NCBI GenBank assembly: GCA_029262535.1
Contig: JAJCZF010000052.1
Location: 1-56,858 of the forward strand
Direction: 5' to 3'
DNA length: 56,858 bases
From: Deltaproteobacteria bacterium
GTDB taxonomy: Bacteria > Desulfobacterota > GWC2-55-46 > JAJCZF01
The notes under the pieces were generated by a model, which did no database searches, was not told the origin of the DNA, and saw nothing but the letters and a program-made list of their open reading frames with translations. The translations under genes were made by a program, and so were the position numbers. This document shows, piece after piece, positions 9,032 through 18,650 of this stretch; position 1 is the stretch's first letter, and every line of letters begins with the position of its first letter.

Positions 9032-10567
9032 TCAGCCCCCTGCCTGTGATGTAAATCTCTCTTTGAAGCCCACTACCTGCCCCCTCCAGAACTCCCTCTG
9101 CTCTTTTTTCATAAAGAGAGCGGAAAGTACTATAAAAAAGATACTGCTTATGACCGCAGCCGCCAAAAGACCGGCAAAACTTTCGGCCATTACCCAATCC
9201 TTCAATATAAAATGAACGAATAAAAAAATTAGCGTAATAATTGACGGCGCCAGAAAACACTCTTTTATGTATCTTCCAATCGAAAGATCGAGCACCCTGC
9301 ATATATATACGGGCTGAAAGATGCCGCACATCACGACGAGCGGAATAGCAGTGCCTATGGCTACCCCAACCAGGCCGTACTTCCTAGCCAGATAGACACT
9401 GAGCACAAGATTCATAAACGACTCGATTACGGTAATTATTGCGATCACCCTATGGCGCTCCATGCCGAAGGCGGCGGCAATCGTCGGCCTCTGTGAGGCG
9501 AAGACCGCAAAGCCGACCGTTAGGATCACCAGTATCAAATAACCTCGCTTTGCATACTCAACCTCGGTCCAGAGCGCGATAAAGGAATATCCGTAGATTA
9601 CAAGCATTGACGCGATAAAAAAAGATATTATAGATGAGTAGAATGTGGACTGAACAAACAAGCTTTTCAAGCGTCTTGCGTCGCCCTTCGCCTCTATGGA
9701 GCTATAAAGGGGCATGGTGACGCTAAAGATCTCGCTGACAAAAAGTATGAAATACCAAACAAGTTTTTGGGCTATTGCATATGGAGCGATAGCCACAACA
9801 GAGATCTGCGCCCCTATAACAATCGCGTCGAGATTAAACCTTACAATATTGCCAATGGAAGTTATAAGCGTATAGATACTGTAATTAAAAATCTTCTTTA
9901 TTTCAGTTCGTTTTATATAACGCATCCCTATCTTGAGGTTAGGATAGAGCCTTATCGCAAAAAACGTATAGAGTACCGAGCTAAAGGCCGATGCTAAAAC
10001 GGTAATAATGGCAAGGGCAAGAAGCCCTCTCTTATCGGTTAAGGCAACTACAAAGAGGGCCACGCGCAAGATGGAAGTTACTATATTAATACCGCTGTGT
10101 ATATCATAACGCATGACTCCCTGAAGAACCCCCCAGAAGGTCCTGAACGGGAAGGTAAAAGCGATGCCCGCGCCTATAATAAAGACGAGAAGCGAGAATG
10201 TAGCCTCCTGTCCTTGCGGTATCTTTACAAGATAAGGTAGCGCAAAGGCCAGTATAACGCTCAAGAGCAGCACGGCGAGCCCGATTATGGCAAAGAGAAA
10301 AAAACTGGTATTGATGGTGATACTAAGACCATCATCGTCACCAACTGACCGGGACTTGGACACATACCTGATAACAGACCAACCTATACCCATATCCAGA
10401 AAATTATAAAAGCCGCAAATAGAGCCGATAAGGACCCATATGCCGTAATCTCCGTCACCGAGCGAAAAGAGCATGAACGGAGTAAGAAAGAAGGTGAGCA
10501 CTAAGTTAACAACAAAGACCAGCACCTTGCTCGATGAATTTTTAATTATATTTGCAGATTCAGACAT
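9032..10567 (-). CDS. Wzx-type oligosaccharide flippase (MVF/MATE superfamily)
   Basis: This protein of about 511 residues has some twelve to fourteen membrane spans. It has the polysaccharide-synthase N-terminus (NIIKNSSSKVLVFVVNLVL) and internal segments such as LDMGIGWSVIRYVSKSRSVG, typical of RfbX/Wzx flippases. It should flip the undecaprenyl-linked repeat unit to the periplasmic face. The ATG at 10567 is preferred over the GTG at 10594 because the hydrophobic family N-terminus starts just after it and an AGAG lies upstream. The neighbours are a methyltransferase and, 159 bases or more upstream, the uridine-kinase-like gene. Confidence 0.88.
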   Translation of the reverse strand: MSESANIIKNSSSKVLVFVVNLVLTFFLTPFMLFSLGDGDYGIWVLIGSICGFYNFLDMGIGWSVIRYVSKSRSVGDDDGLSITINTSFFLFAIIGLAVLLLSVILAFALPYLVKIPQGQEATFSLLVFIIGAGIAFTFPFRTFWGVLQGVMRYDIHSGINIVTSILRVALFVVALTDKRGLLALAIITVLASAFSSVLYTFFAIRLYPNLKIGMRYIKRTEIKKIFNYSIYTLITSIGNIVRFNLDAIVIGAQISVVAIAPYAIAQKLVWYFILFVSEIFSVTMPLYSSIEAKGDARRLKSLFVQSTFYSSIISFFIASMLVIYGYSFIALWTEVEYAKRGYLILVILTVGFAVFASQRPTIAAAFGMERHRVIAIITVIESFMNLVLSVYLARKYGLVGVAIGTAIPLVVMCGIFQPVYICRVLDLSIGRYIKECFLAPSIITLIFLFVHFILKDWVMAESFAGLLAAAVISSIFFIVLSALFMKKEQREFWRGQVVGFKERFTSQAGG

Positions 10568-10753
10568 AAACTCTTTCGGCCCAAAACTTCTCACTACGAG
10601 ACAGGCTTCAGGCTCTATACTTCAATTTCGATTATTCGATATCTTCGCGCAGGTAGAAAAAGAACAAAGGTCTCTCCTTCCATGAGGGTGGCTACATATT
10701 ATAAGTCCACACACTCTTCTTTGTGAAGGGGAAGCATTCCGACAATTTCCGCC

Positions 10754-11476
10754 TCACTCGCCCCCGGAAATCCTTCCGAGTAGCGTATCCAGACCTTCAT
10801 CGAAGAGCGGCTTGCGCTCCATAGCGAGAGCGCAGAGGCTTTTTAGTATATGGCCCAGCTCATCGGTGCCGCCTATAGTATCCATTACGATATCGGCATA
10901 TTCACGACATGGCGCAACGTAAACCTCATGCATAGGCCTAACAGACCTCATGTAACGCGATATGACCGACTCGGCAGTCCTGCCTCGCTCTCGAATATCG
11001 CGCCTTATACGCCTTACGAGCCTTACGTCGGCATCGGCGTCTACAAATACCGTTAGATCGAATAAACCCCTAAGCTCCGGGTCGTGCAGGACAAAGAGCC
11101 CCTCCACTATGACCACCGGCTTTGGCTCTATTAATACAAAACCGGGCGCTCTGGTATGGTTATGAAAATCGTATATCGGCCTCTCGATGGACTCGCCGAG
11201 CTTAAGGTTTCTTATGTGATCGATAAACAGTTCGAGATCCACGGCGCCGGGGCTGTCAAAATCGGTCCGTTCACGCTCCGTCAGGTGCTGGTGTCCGAGA
11301 CACTTGTAATAAGAGTCTTGCTCTATTATTACCGCGTTTCCTTCAAGGGCTTCCAAGAGCCTCTTTGCAAGCGTGCTCTTACCCGACCCGGTGCCGCCGC
11401 CTATGGCCACGCCCATCGGACCGTGCCCACACTCGAAAAGCTCCTTAAGCTCCCTTACCGTCTTCATTTTTATCAT
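10754..11476 (-). CDS. udk: uridine kinase-like P-loop kinase
   Basis: This 240-residue protein has a Walker A motif (GGGTGSGKSTLAKRLL, about 26-41). It continues as uridine kinases/phosphoribulokinases do: IIEQDSYYKCLGH, DFDSPGAVDLELF, RPIYDFHNHTR and VVIVEGLFVLHDPELR. The family phosphorylates uridine/cytidine to UMP/CMP. The ATG at 11476 has GGAGG seven bases upstream. Its place inside an EPS locus suggests that it supplies nucleotide for nucleotide-sugar donors, or that it phosphorylates another substrate. It is about 30 residues longer than typical Udk, with the extra at both ends. The symbol is therefore tentative. Confidence 0.75.
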   Translation of the reverse strand: MIKMKTVRELKELFECGHGPMGVAIGGGTGSGKSTLAKRLLEALEGNAVIIEQDSYYKCLGHQHLTERERTDFDSPGAVDLELFIDHIRNLKLGESIERPIYDFHNHTRAPGFVLIEPKPVVIVEGLFVLHDPELRGLFDLTVFVDADADVRLVRRIRRDIRERGRTAESVISRYMRSVRPMHEVYVAPCREYADIVMDTIGGTDELGHILKSLCALAMERKPLFDEGLDTLLGRISGGE

Positions 11477-11500
11477 CGATAAACCTCCCTGAAAATCCTA

Positions 11501-12673
11501 TTACGATCTCGTACTCTCGATCTTCTCCCAGGTGGAAAGCTTCTTCCCCCTGAGCATACTAAAAAGCCCTACCGGCGCAGCCGCGTTAACTAGACAAAAG
11601 TAGTAGGGTATGTAGAGAAACCTGACTCGCAGGCCCATTCTTTCTAAAAAACATCCGAGCGCCGCCGAGCCGTAAAATAATAACTGCAACGCAAAAAGAA
11701 GCTGATAAAAGCCCGAAGCAAGCAAGAACAACGTAGAGACAAATGCCGCGACAAGAAAGAGCGGCGCAAGCCAACGCAAGAGCTTGCGAGAGAGCATCTC
11801 CAATAAAACAAGAGGACTTCTAAGGGCACTCAAGGAGAGCAAATAGAAAAAGGCCCTGCTCCCCTGAATTATAGTCCTTGTCTTCCTTCCAAACTCTTCT
11901 CCGGCCTCTTCGGTTACCCACTCAAACGAGATCGCGTCATGAGCGAAAATCGACATATAACCGCGAAATAGAGCCCTGACCGGAAGGATAAAGTCCTCGG
12001 TAAGGCTTGGGTCTATCTCTTCATAGAGCCGCTTTCTAATAGACAGAATGCAGCCACTGCCCGTTATGCATGAGCCAAGCCTGCTCTCAAGCTCTTTTAG
12101 CTTATTATCGTATCTCCTGAAGAAACCCTCACCCCTTCCGACGAGCGCATTAACGGCCTCGGCATGAGCAAGCCTGCCGCATACAACCCCTACCCTCTCG
12201 TCGGCAAAATATGAGGCCAGATTTCTAACGGCATCTTGCCTGAATATTGTATCGGCATCGGTAAAGACGACTATCTCACCGCTCGCCTCGCCTATGGCCC
12301 GATTTTGCGCATTCGTCTTACCGGGCTCCGGGTATGAGATAAGGCGTACGCCTTTTGAGACGTACCTGCCGGCTATCTCGTCGGTTGCGTCCGTAGAGCC
12401 GTTCGATACGACGATTATCTCAAGCTTATTCTTGGGATAATCTGTCTTTAACGCATTCTCAAGCCTCCTCTCAAGGCCGCTCTCTTCGTTATAGGCGAGG
12501 ATCATGAGAGAGACAGAAGGAGTATGTGAGCTATCTACACGGGCCTCTTTCCCGATGACTTTCGAAAGTAACCAAAGCAGCAGCGGGTAACCGAAATAGG
12601 CATAAAAAACCACTGCTAGCGAGAGCCAGAAAAAGATCTCGAAAAAAGCTGTGAGGCCGTGAAGCGAAAGCAT
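11501..12673 (-). CDS. GT2-family membrane glycosyltransferase
   Basis: This 390-residue protein has an N-terminal membrane span (about 10-38). The GT-A core contains SLMILAYNEESGLERRL (55-71), VVSNGSTDATDEI and the DxD-type metal site VFTDADTIF (D139, D141), then a QxxRW-like region and three C-terminal spans (about 300-375). This is the layout of processive or EpsH/CapB-like GT2 enzymes that add sugars to lipid-linked EPS. The stop of the priming sugar transferase is two bases upstream, so the pair is probably co-translated. Confidence 0.85.
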   Translation of the reverse strand: MLSLHGLTAFFEIFFWLSLAVVFYAYFGYPLLLWLLSKVIGKEARVDSSHTPSVSLMILAYNEESGLERRLENALKTDYPKNKLEIIVVSNGSTDATDEIAGRYVSKGVRLISYPEPGKTNAQNRAIGEASGEIVVFTDADTIFRQDAVRNLASYFADERVGVVCGRLAHAEAVNALVGRGEGFFRRYDNKLKELESRLGSCITGSGCILSIRKRLYEEIDPSLTEDFILPVRALFRGYMSIFAHDAISFEWVTEEAGEEFGRKTRTIIQGSRAFFYLLSLSALRSPLVLLEMLSRKLLRWLAPLFLVAAFVSTLFLLASGFYQLLFALQLLFYGSAALGCFLERMGLRVRFLYIPYYFCLVNAAAPVGLFSMLRGKKLSTWEKIESTRS

Positions 12674-12675
12674 GA

Positions 12676-14064
12676 CTACCTCGATCCCGCACGGGCAAGC
12701 ACTATATGTATGGTCTTTAACATTATCCAGATATCCAGGAGAAAGGAAAAATTCTTTATATAATAGAGGTCGTACTCATGCCTCTTTTTACCCTCCTCCA
12801 CACTGGATACGTACCTGTACTTTATCTGGGCCCAGCCCGTAATACCCGGCTTGATACTATATCTCAAGGTATAAAAGGGAACCTCTTTTTCAAGCTGTTC
12901 CTTCAGGTAAGTTATATCGGGCCGCGTTCCAACTATCGACATCTCGCCCTTTAGGACATTTATAAATTGAGGAAGCTCGTCTATACGGGTTCGCCTTAAA
13001 AAAGCCCCCGAACGAGTAATTCTTGCGTCACCCTTCTCAGACCAACAGTTATCTTCACTCTCGTCCATGACCGTCATGGTCCTGAACTTTATGAGCGTAA
13101 AGAGTTTTGCGTTTTCGCCTATCCTCGTCTGTCTGAAAAATACCGGCCCGGCGCTATCAAGCTTTATCATCACAGCGGCTACGATAAAAAGAGGGGATGA
13201 AAGGATTAAAGCGAATACTGAAAGAAGTATATCCATCACCCTCTTTGCTATCTTCTGGGCATGAAAGACCTGAAAGCCCTTTGTAAATACAAGCCAGCTC
13301 GGGCGGAGCTGGCTAATCGGAATTCTACCGGCGGTACGCTCCAGAAAGTCCGCGCCCTCGACCACCCGAATGCCTCTTAATTTAAATTTCAAGAGTGTAT
13401 CCATACATATCTGATTCCTACGGTCGGCAAGGGCTACAATAACCTTCTCTATCTTTTCTTTATCAACGATAGATTCGATATCGGCGTAACTACCTATAAT
13501 CTTGGGATTTACGAGCGACAGGCCGAGTCTCTCGTTATTAATATCGAGAAAACCTACAGTCGAGAGCCCGACTCCCTCCCACTCTATTATCTTCCTTGCG
13601 ACCTCTCTGGCCAGCTCTCCGGTGCCGACTATAAGAACCTTCTGTTTGTGAATCTTTGCGGCCAGTGAGCGCACATATATCCATCTGGCGAATAAGAGGA
13701 CTATCGGCAAGGCGATGAGATTCCCTATCCACACACCGCGCCCCATCTTGATCGGCGGATAGATATAATATGCGAGAAAGAGCACGCCGGACGAAAGCAG
13801 TATCGAGTATCCGATCTTTGTAAATATCTCATTATTAAGGTAAAAAGTAGACGGATCATAGAGACCGAAATAACTGAGAAAGAAGAGATGAATCAGGACA
13901 ATGCAAAAGATCTTTATATAATACGGGTCGTAGTAATGGACCGCATCCATATCAAAACGGAACCTTATGAGCAATACCAGAAAAAGGGTTGCAAAGATAA
14001 GGAGCGCGTCCGTAACGAGTAGAATAAAAAAGTGGACGGAAATATCTTTTCTGAGTTTATACAT
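12676..14064 (-). CDS. undecaprenyl-phosphate sugar phosphotransferase (EPS priming enzyme)
   Basis: This 462-residue protein has the polyprenyl glycosylphosphotransferase layout. Four to five N-terminal spans (about 10-130) are followed by a Rossmann-like CoA-binding-type domain (about 140-265, VLIVGTGELAREVARK) and the bacterial sugar transferase domain (about 275-462). The last contains KRVMDILLSVFAL, GPVFFRQTRIGENAKLFTL, KFRTM, LPQFINVLKGEMSIVGTRP and GWAQIKYRY. It attaches the first sugar-1-phosphate to undecaprenyl phosphate at the inner membrane. XrtA-linked loci normally carry such an enzyme beside the ATPase, as seen here. Confidence 0.92.
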   Translation of the reverse strand: MYKLRKDISVHFFILLVTDALLIFATLFLVLLIRFRFDMDAVHYYDPYYIKIFCIVLIHLFFLSYFGLYDPSTFYLNNEIFTKIGYSILLSSGVLFLAYYIYPPIKMGRGVWIGNLIALPIVLLFARWIYVRSLAAKIHKQKVLIVGTGELAREVARKIIEWEGVGLSTVGFLDINNERLGLSLVNPKIIGSYADIESIVDKEKIEKVIVALADRRNQICMDTLLKFKLRGIRVVEGADFLERTAGRIPISQLRPSWLVFTKGFQVFHAQKIAKRVMDILLSVFALILSSPLFIVAAVMIKLDSAGPVFFRQTRIGENAKLFTLIKFRTMTVMDESEDNCWSEKGDARITRSGAFLRRTRIDELPQFINVLKGEMSIVGTRPDITYLKEQLEKEVPFYTLRYSIKPGITGWAQIKYRYVSSVEEGKKRHEYDLYYIKNFSFLLDIWIMLKTIHIVLARAGSR

Positions 14065-14109
14065 GGTTATTTACGATAGTGAGGCCGTTGCGCTGAGCGC
14101 GCCGCCCCC

Positions 14110-14973
14110 TCACCCCTCCACCACACAGTCGCTGTCGACCGGGGTGATGAGTTCGCCCTCGTAGAGCGGGTCCTTTGCGATATCCTCTTTAACGCTCAAT
14201 ACCAGTTCCAGGCCTATACTACTGCTCTCTTCGGCAGCGCCGCAAAGCAGTAAAAAGGAACACATCGTATTGATGACCCTCGGCACGCCGCCGGTAAAAG
14301 AGAATATCTCGTCAAATACCTCGTCAAGGAAGATACCCTCTCCACCGACTATCTGCATACGGTGTTTTATATAGTCCTCGGTCTCTTCCCTGTTGAGGGG
14401 ACGGAGGTGATAACTCATAAATACGCGCTGGCGAAGCTGCCTGAGGTGCGGCATGGCGAGCTTTGCACGAAGCTCCGGCTGGCCCGCAATCACTATCTGG
14501 AGCAGTTTATATTTATCGGTCTCCAGGTTGGATAAAAGCCTGACCTCTTCAAGAAGCTCGGTTGAAAGATTCTGGGCCTCGTCAATTATGAGCACAGGAC
14601 GCCTGTTTTTCGTGAACTCTTCTATGAGAAAGTTATTAAGGGCCCTTAGGACCTGGTCCTTCTCCTGCGCCTCTATATTCGGAACTCCAAAGTCGTCGGC
14701 GATCATCCTGAGCATCTGGTGAGGCTCGACCATAGTATTCTTTATAAATGCCACATTATAGCGCTCGCCCTTGATATCACGAAGCAGCGTGCGAAGCAGT
14801 GTCGTCTTACCCGCCCCGACCTCCCCGGTGACCACGGCAAAGCCCTCGCCCTCGATAATGGCGTATTTCAGGTAGTTCAGGACCTTCTTATGCCCCTTGG
14901 AGAGAAAGAAGAAATCCGGGTCCGGCACCAGTGAAAAAGGCTTGGCGCTCAAGTTGTATGCAAGCATATACAT
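14110..14973 (-). CDS. ExeA-like AAA ATPase of the PEP-CTERM/XrtA EPS system
   Basis: This 287-residue protein opens with the ExeA/GspA pattern (KPFSLVPDPDFFFLS, 11-25). It has Walker A GEVGAGKT (50-57) and Walker B PVLIIDEAQNL (about 126-136), and the sensor-like LRQRVFMSYHLRPL. It matches the general secretion ATPase type that accompanies XrtA loci (TIGR03015-like). It sits between the beta-barrel and priming-transferase genes, as is usual there. I infer a cytoplasmic ATPase supporting polymer export or envelope assembly. It ends without an obvious peptidoglycan-binding domain. Confidence 0.88.
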   Translation of the reverse strand: MYMLAYNLSAKPFSLVPDPDFFFLSKGHKKVLNYLKYAIIEGEGFAVVTGEVGAGKTTLLRTLLRDIKGERYNVAFIKNTMVEPHQMLRMIADDFGVPNIEAQEKDQVLRALNNFLIEEFTKNRRPVLIIDEAQNLSTELLEEVRLLSNLETDKYKLLQIVIAGQPELRAKLAMPHLRQLRQRVFMSYHLRPLNREETEDYIKHRMQIVGGEGIFLDEVFDEIFSFTGGVPRVINTMCSFLLLCGAAEESSSIGLELVLSVKEDIAKDPLYEGELITPVDSDCVVEG

Positions 14974-14993
14974 AGTTAATGACTTCCCGTATC

Positions 14994-16259
14994 TTAAAAA
15001 CTCGCCGTGGCGATAAGAGAGTAGATATTATTATCGTAAGAGTTTGAATCTATGTCGGAATCTCTCTCGACATACCGGTACCTGCCGGTCAGGTAGATAT
15101 CCTTCTTTACCCTGTAGCGAAGGCTTGCCGCGGCCCCGTTACGCCTCACCTCTTCGTCCGGATTGGCAAAGTTGCGTACCATAGAGTCTGTCATGAGCGA
15201 AAGCATCGCCGCCGGAGAGGGTCTCCATACGATGCCGAGATCGAGCCTCTTCGTCTTGTCGCTTCTATCGATCTGAAGGTAGTCCTCTTCCATATAAGAT
15301 ATCTCTGCCGAGGCCTTTATCTTGCCCCCGTAACTTACCTTCATGGAGGCCTTTTCCTCTGTGTAGGCGCCGAAGCTTACTGAATCCTCAAAACTTTGCG
15401 AATACCTTACATTCAATCCTGCGCCTTTTTTCGACTCTTTATCGAGTTCCACATTCCAAAAAGGTTCTTGATCTTTTCCCTTGCTTTCATAGTCGAACCA
15501 GGCCGTCCCGGCATTAATCTTTAAGGCCACCTCCGGCGTGACCTTATAAGCCGCGCCTGCCGAGAGCGAATGCCTGTCAAAACCCCCGTCCACTATGTCG
15601 GAATCCATCTGGCTAAAGGAATAATCCGCGCTGGCGGTAAGTTTGGCCGATAGCATATAAGAAAGAGCGGCGAAGAAGGTATTATAGGTATAGTCGTTTG
15701 TGGTATCGCCGTCATGTTCAACATTCGTAAAGATGTAACCTGCACGCCCGGTCGCCTTTGCCGAAAATTCTTTCTCTAAATAGGGGGAGACCGTCACGAT
15801 ATTTTCATTAACCATATTGATATTGGTCTCGTCCTCGTTGGTCTTAATCCTCGGATCGCGCGGCAGCTTCATGAAGGCCTCTTCAACATCTATATAAAAG
15901 AGTTTCTTTACGGCAGTCGCATGGAGCTTTGCCTTAAGGTCATGTCCTTTCTGGTTCTCTTCAGAATTTGAGCTATAAAACCTACTGTAGAAACGGTATG
16001 ACAGGTCAGCCTCGACCAAGCCGGTATTCAGGTCAAATTTAAGCGAAGGCGTTACCTGGGTAACGAAGTCGTTTATCTTATCCCTCTCGCTCAGGTATAT
16101 ATTGTCATTAAAGTCCTGGCGAAGCTCAAGAGTATAAGCGCTCTTTAGCCTGGCAAAAGCCGGGCTTGCGCCCAAGGTCAAAACTACTACGACCAGGAGC
16201 AGGAGCGATCTTTTAATAGTAGTAATAATAGCGTCCGTTTGAGCTGTCGTCGTCTGCAT
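14994..16259 (-). CDS. outer-membrane beta-barrel protein of the EPS/XrtA locus
   Basis: This 421-residue protein has a signal peptide (RSLLLLVVVVLTLGASPAFA, about 17-36). The rest consists of alternating polar/aromatic strands (for example VEADLSYRFYSRFY and GAAYKVTPEVALKINAG) and ends in a terminal aromatic, IYSLIATASF. This matches the PEP-CTERM-associated beta-barrel proteins (TIGR03016-like/OMP_b-brl). It is probably an outer-membrane porin-like component for polymer export. The first 47 bases overlap the 3' end of the kinase gene. No other ATG precedes the signal peptide, though a later non-ATG start near residue 11 is possible. Confidence 0.82.
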   Translation of the reverse strand: MQTTTAQTDAIITTIKRSLLLLVVVVLTLGASPAFARLKSAYTLELRQDFNDNIYLSERDKINDFVTQVTPSLKFDLNTGLVEADLSYRFYSRFYSSNSEENQKGHDLKAKLHATAVKKLFYIDVEEAFMKLPRDPRIKTNEDETNINMVNENIVTVSPYLEKEFSAKATGRAGYIFTNVEHDGDTTNDYTYNTFFAALSYMLSAKLTASADYSFSQMDSDIVDGGFDRHSLSAGAAYKVTPEVALKINAGTAWFDYESKGKDQEPFWNVELDKESKKGAGLNVRYSQSFEDSVSFGAYTEEKASMKVSYGGKIKASAEISYMEEDYLQIDRSDKTKRLDLGIVWRPSPAAMLSLMTDSMVRNFANPDEEVRRNGAAASLRYRVKKDIYLTGRYRYVERDSDIDSNSYDNNIYSLIATASF

Positions 16260-17070
16260 TAAGTATAACCCCCAGAATCTTTGCGCCCTTAAGAAGTGCT
16301 AGCGCGTTTTGAACGTCCTTTCTTCCGACCTGTCTTTCCCTTACCACGAAGAGCACCCCGTCGCTCTTCGATGCGAGCGCCACGGGTTCCGCCGTGGACA
16401 TCAAGGGAGTAGAATCTATGATTACATATCTGTTCGAAAACTGATTTTTTAAGACCTGCATAAGATCCTGCATCCTGTTGGAGGTAAGAAGCTCCACCGG
16501 ATTCGCCGTCGGCTTACCGGCGGGAAGAAGCAGCATATTACCGATATCTATACTGAGCAATACCTCATCCAGCTCGGCCTCTCCCCGGAGGTAATCTATA
16601 AGGCCCTTTTCCGGAGTGAGATTAAAATACTTATGAAGCGTCGGACGCCGAAGGTCTGCATCTATAAGCAACACGCTATGGTCCGACTTTAAGGATATCG
16701 ATGCGGCTAGATTTGCCGACGTAAGGCTCTTGCCCTCGCCGGACATGGAGCTTGTGACCAGTATAGTATTGGCGGAAGTCCCCTCCGTGGCCTCAAAGAT
16801 AGTCGTCCTGAGCTTCCTGTACTCTTCGGCGACATGCGAGAGCGGATTCTTTATAACTACGAGGTTTTCACTAATCTCCGGGTTGGTTATCCTCCGGATG
16901 GAAGACTTGATCTCATAATCATCCATACCGCCGGGCTCTATTTCAGGAACCTTCTCAGAGGCGGACTCGTCCACCCTGTCGTCGGCGACAAAAGGGCCGC
17001 TCTCTTCGTTCGCATTCTCTTTTTCTCTTGTCTTTAACGCCTTTTCAAGCGCCGATTCTAGTTTACCCAT
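16213..17070 (-). CDS. EPS tyrosine autokinase (CpsD/CapB/BY-kinase type)
   Basis: This 285-residue protein is a BY-kinase catalytic domain. It has Walker A TSSMSGEGKSLTSANLA (about 106-122), Walker A' VLLIDADLRRPTLHKYF (133-149), Walker B YVIIDSTPL, and a C-terminal tyrosine cluster of five consecutive Tyr (281-285) for autophosphorylation. HVAEEYRKLRTTIF (79-92) is the usual oligomerisation motif. It works with the GNVR chain-length protein, encoded immediately upstream with a 13-base overlap, to control polymer length. The tyrosine cluster is encoded in the stretch that overlaps the start of the beta-barrel gene. Confidence 0.93.
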   Translation of the reverse strand: MGKLESALEKALKTREKENANEESGPFVADDRVDESASEKVPEIEPGGMDDYEIKSSIRRITNPEISENLVVIKNPLSHVAEEYRKLRTTIFEATEGTSANTILVTSSMSGEGKSLTSANLAASISLKSDHSVLLIDADLRRPTLHKYFNLTPEKGLIDYLRGEAELDEVLLSIDIGNMLLLPAGKPTANPVELLTSNRMQDLMQVLKNQFSNRYVIIDSTPLMSTAEPVALASKSDGVLFVVRERQVGRKDVQNALALLKGAKILGVILNADDDSSNGRYYYYY

Positions 17071-18614
17071 GGAAGTTTCCCCAAACCGTACCTGTTAATA
17101 AACTCTCTAAAGAAAAGGGCCATGGCGCACAGAATAAATAGCGCCGTGAACGAATAGACCAATATGTCCTTTCGCCGGGCCCTCTTTCTCTCCTCTTCGG
17201 TTATAATCAGGGGGATAACCCCGATGACATTCTGCCCGAGAAATGTCTTTAAATCATCGGCCCCCTTGAATGTGGTATCAAGGTAGTTTTCAGACAGGTA
17301 TACGAGACCTAAACCGGCGCCGACACCAAAGATCATTGAGAAAAGGATATACATTACCCTGTCCGGTTTTGCCGGTTTCGCGGGAAGCACAGCCGGGTCA
17401 ACCACCTTGAAGATGACCGCCTCTTCCTTCTTCTCCATCTCGCGCGCTATCTTCGACTGCTCAAGCTTTGTCAGGAGGGTATTGTATATCGTTTCGTATA
17501 TCCTGGCGTCGCGCTCCAGTTTTATTAATGTCTGTTCCTCTCCCGGTATCTCGCCAAGGCTCAACTTTAACTTTTCTATCTCTTTCAAGAGCCCTTCTTC
17601 CCTGGCCTCAAGCGTACTCGATCCGCTTTCGACCTTCATCAGGTTCTCTCTCAGGCGCTGATAAACCGGGTTGGCCGACGAGCTCTCAACATTCGAGTCA
17701 TCTTCGCCACCGACCCTTGACTCTTCCATCTTCAATTTTATGGCGGCAATCTCATCCGTTATCTGAACAACTTCAGGATAGTCGTCCGTATAAGAGGCAA
17801 GGAGCAGCATACGCTTCTTCTCAAGGGTCGAGAGGCGCCCTGAGTAACTATCTTTATTAGAGACCGAATCCACTACCATCGGCTTTTCGTCGGCGAGCCT
17901 CCCTTCGATAGTCTTCTTCTTCTTTTTCAATTCTTTTAAACCGAGGCGCGTCACCATAAGCGTGGCCTCGTATTCCTGTATCCTCGAAAGCGTAATATCA
18001 CTCCTTCTCGGCAGGAGGTTCACATTTTCTTCTTTAAAGGCCTTGAGCACCGCTTCGGCCTCTTCAAGGCGACGCCTATACTCAAGTAACTGCTCGTTAT
18101 GAAACTCCATCGCCAACAATGAACCCTGTCGCTTACTCTGAAGGGTATCTTCGATATACTGATCGGCAAGCGTGTTTACGACATCGCGAGTAATCTTTGG
18201 CGTATCTCCAAAAAATATTATCTGAAAAAAGTTGCCGCTCTTTATCATTACATTAAGACCGTCCTGCATATCCTCAACGAGCGCCTCATATGCGAGCGGT
18301 CCCCTGATATGAGAATCGAGATCGAGCTTCTTTATCACCCTTGAAATATTGTTTCGATTAAAGAGCAGGTGCTTCAGTATGGCAAGCCTCTGCTTGGCCC
18401 GGAGCGCGTCCGATTGTTTCTTCTCAAGCGGGTTGGCCACCGGCGATGACTCGACAAGCACAATGGTCGAGGCCTGAAACTTCTTAGGCATAAAATAGCT
18501 TGTCGCTATAATGATGGTCGCTACGGCAATAAATGTGCCGATGAAGAGATATCTCTTCTTGACGATCATCGTATAATAACTTCGTAGGTCTAAATACCCT
18601 GCAGATTCACTCAC
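17058..18614 (-). CDS. Wzz/GNVR-type polysaccharide chain-length determinant
   Basis: This 518-residue inner-membrane protein has one N-terminal span (about 23-42), a long charged coiled-coil periplasmic region (about 150-400, rich in Glu/Lys/Leu) and a GNVR-like region near 370-400. Two C-terminal spans follow (VMYILFSMIFGVGAGLGLVY and DILVYSFTALFILCAMALFF). It is the PEP-CTERM-locus version of Wzz, with the kinase encoded as a separate overlapping gene downstream. It should set chain length and activate the kinase. The Wza-like gene lies 36 bases upstream. Confidence 0.92.
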   Translation of the reverse strand: MSESAGYLDLRSYYTMIVKKRYLFIGTFIAVATIIIATSYFMPKKFQASTIVLVESSPVANPLEKKQSDALRAKQRLAILKHLLFNRNNISRVIKKLDLDSHIRGPLAYEALVEDMQDGLNVMIKSGNFFQIIFFGDTPKITRDVVNTLADQYIEDTLQSKRQGSLLAMEFHNEQLLEYRRRLEEAEAVLKAFKEENVNLLPRRSDITLSRIQEYEATLMVTRLGLKELKKKKKTIEGRLADEKPMVVDSVSNKDSYSGRLSTLEKKRMLLLASYTDDYPEVVQITDEIAAIKLKMEESRVGGEDDSNVESSSANPVYQRLRENLMKVESGSSTLEAREEGLLKEIEKLKLSLGEIPGEEQTLIKLERDARIYETIYNTLLTKLEQSKIAREMEKKEEAVIFKVVDPAVLPAKPAKPDRVMYILFSMIFGVGAGLGLVYLSENYLDTTFKGADDLKTFLGQNVIGVIPLIITEEERKRARRKDILVYSFTALFILCAMALFFREFINRYGLGKLPWVN

Positions 18615-18650
18615 GTTGTCTACTTCTCCTCTAATCTGTCAAAACGGCTC

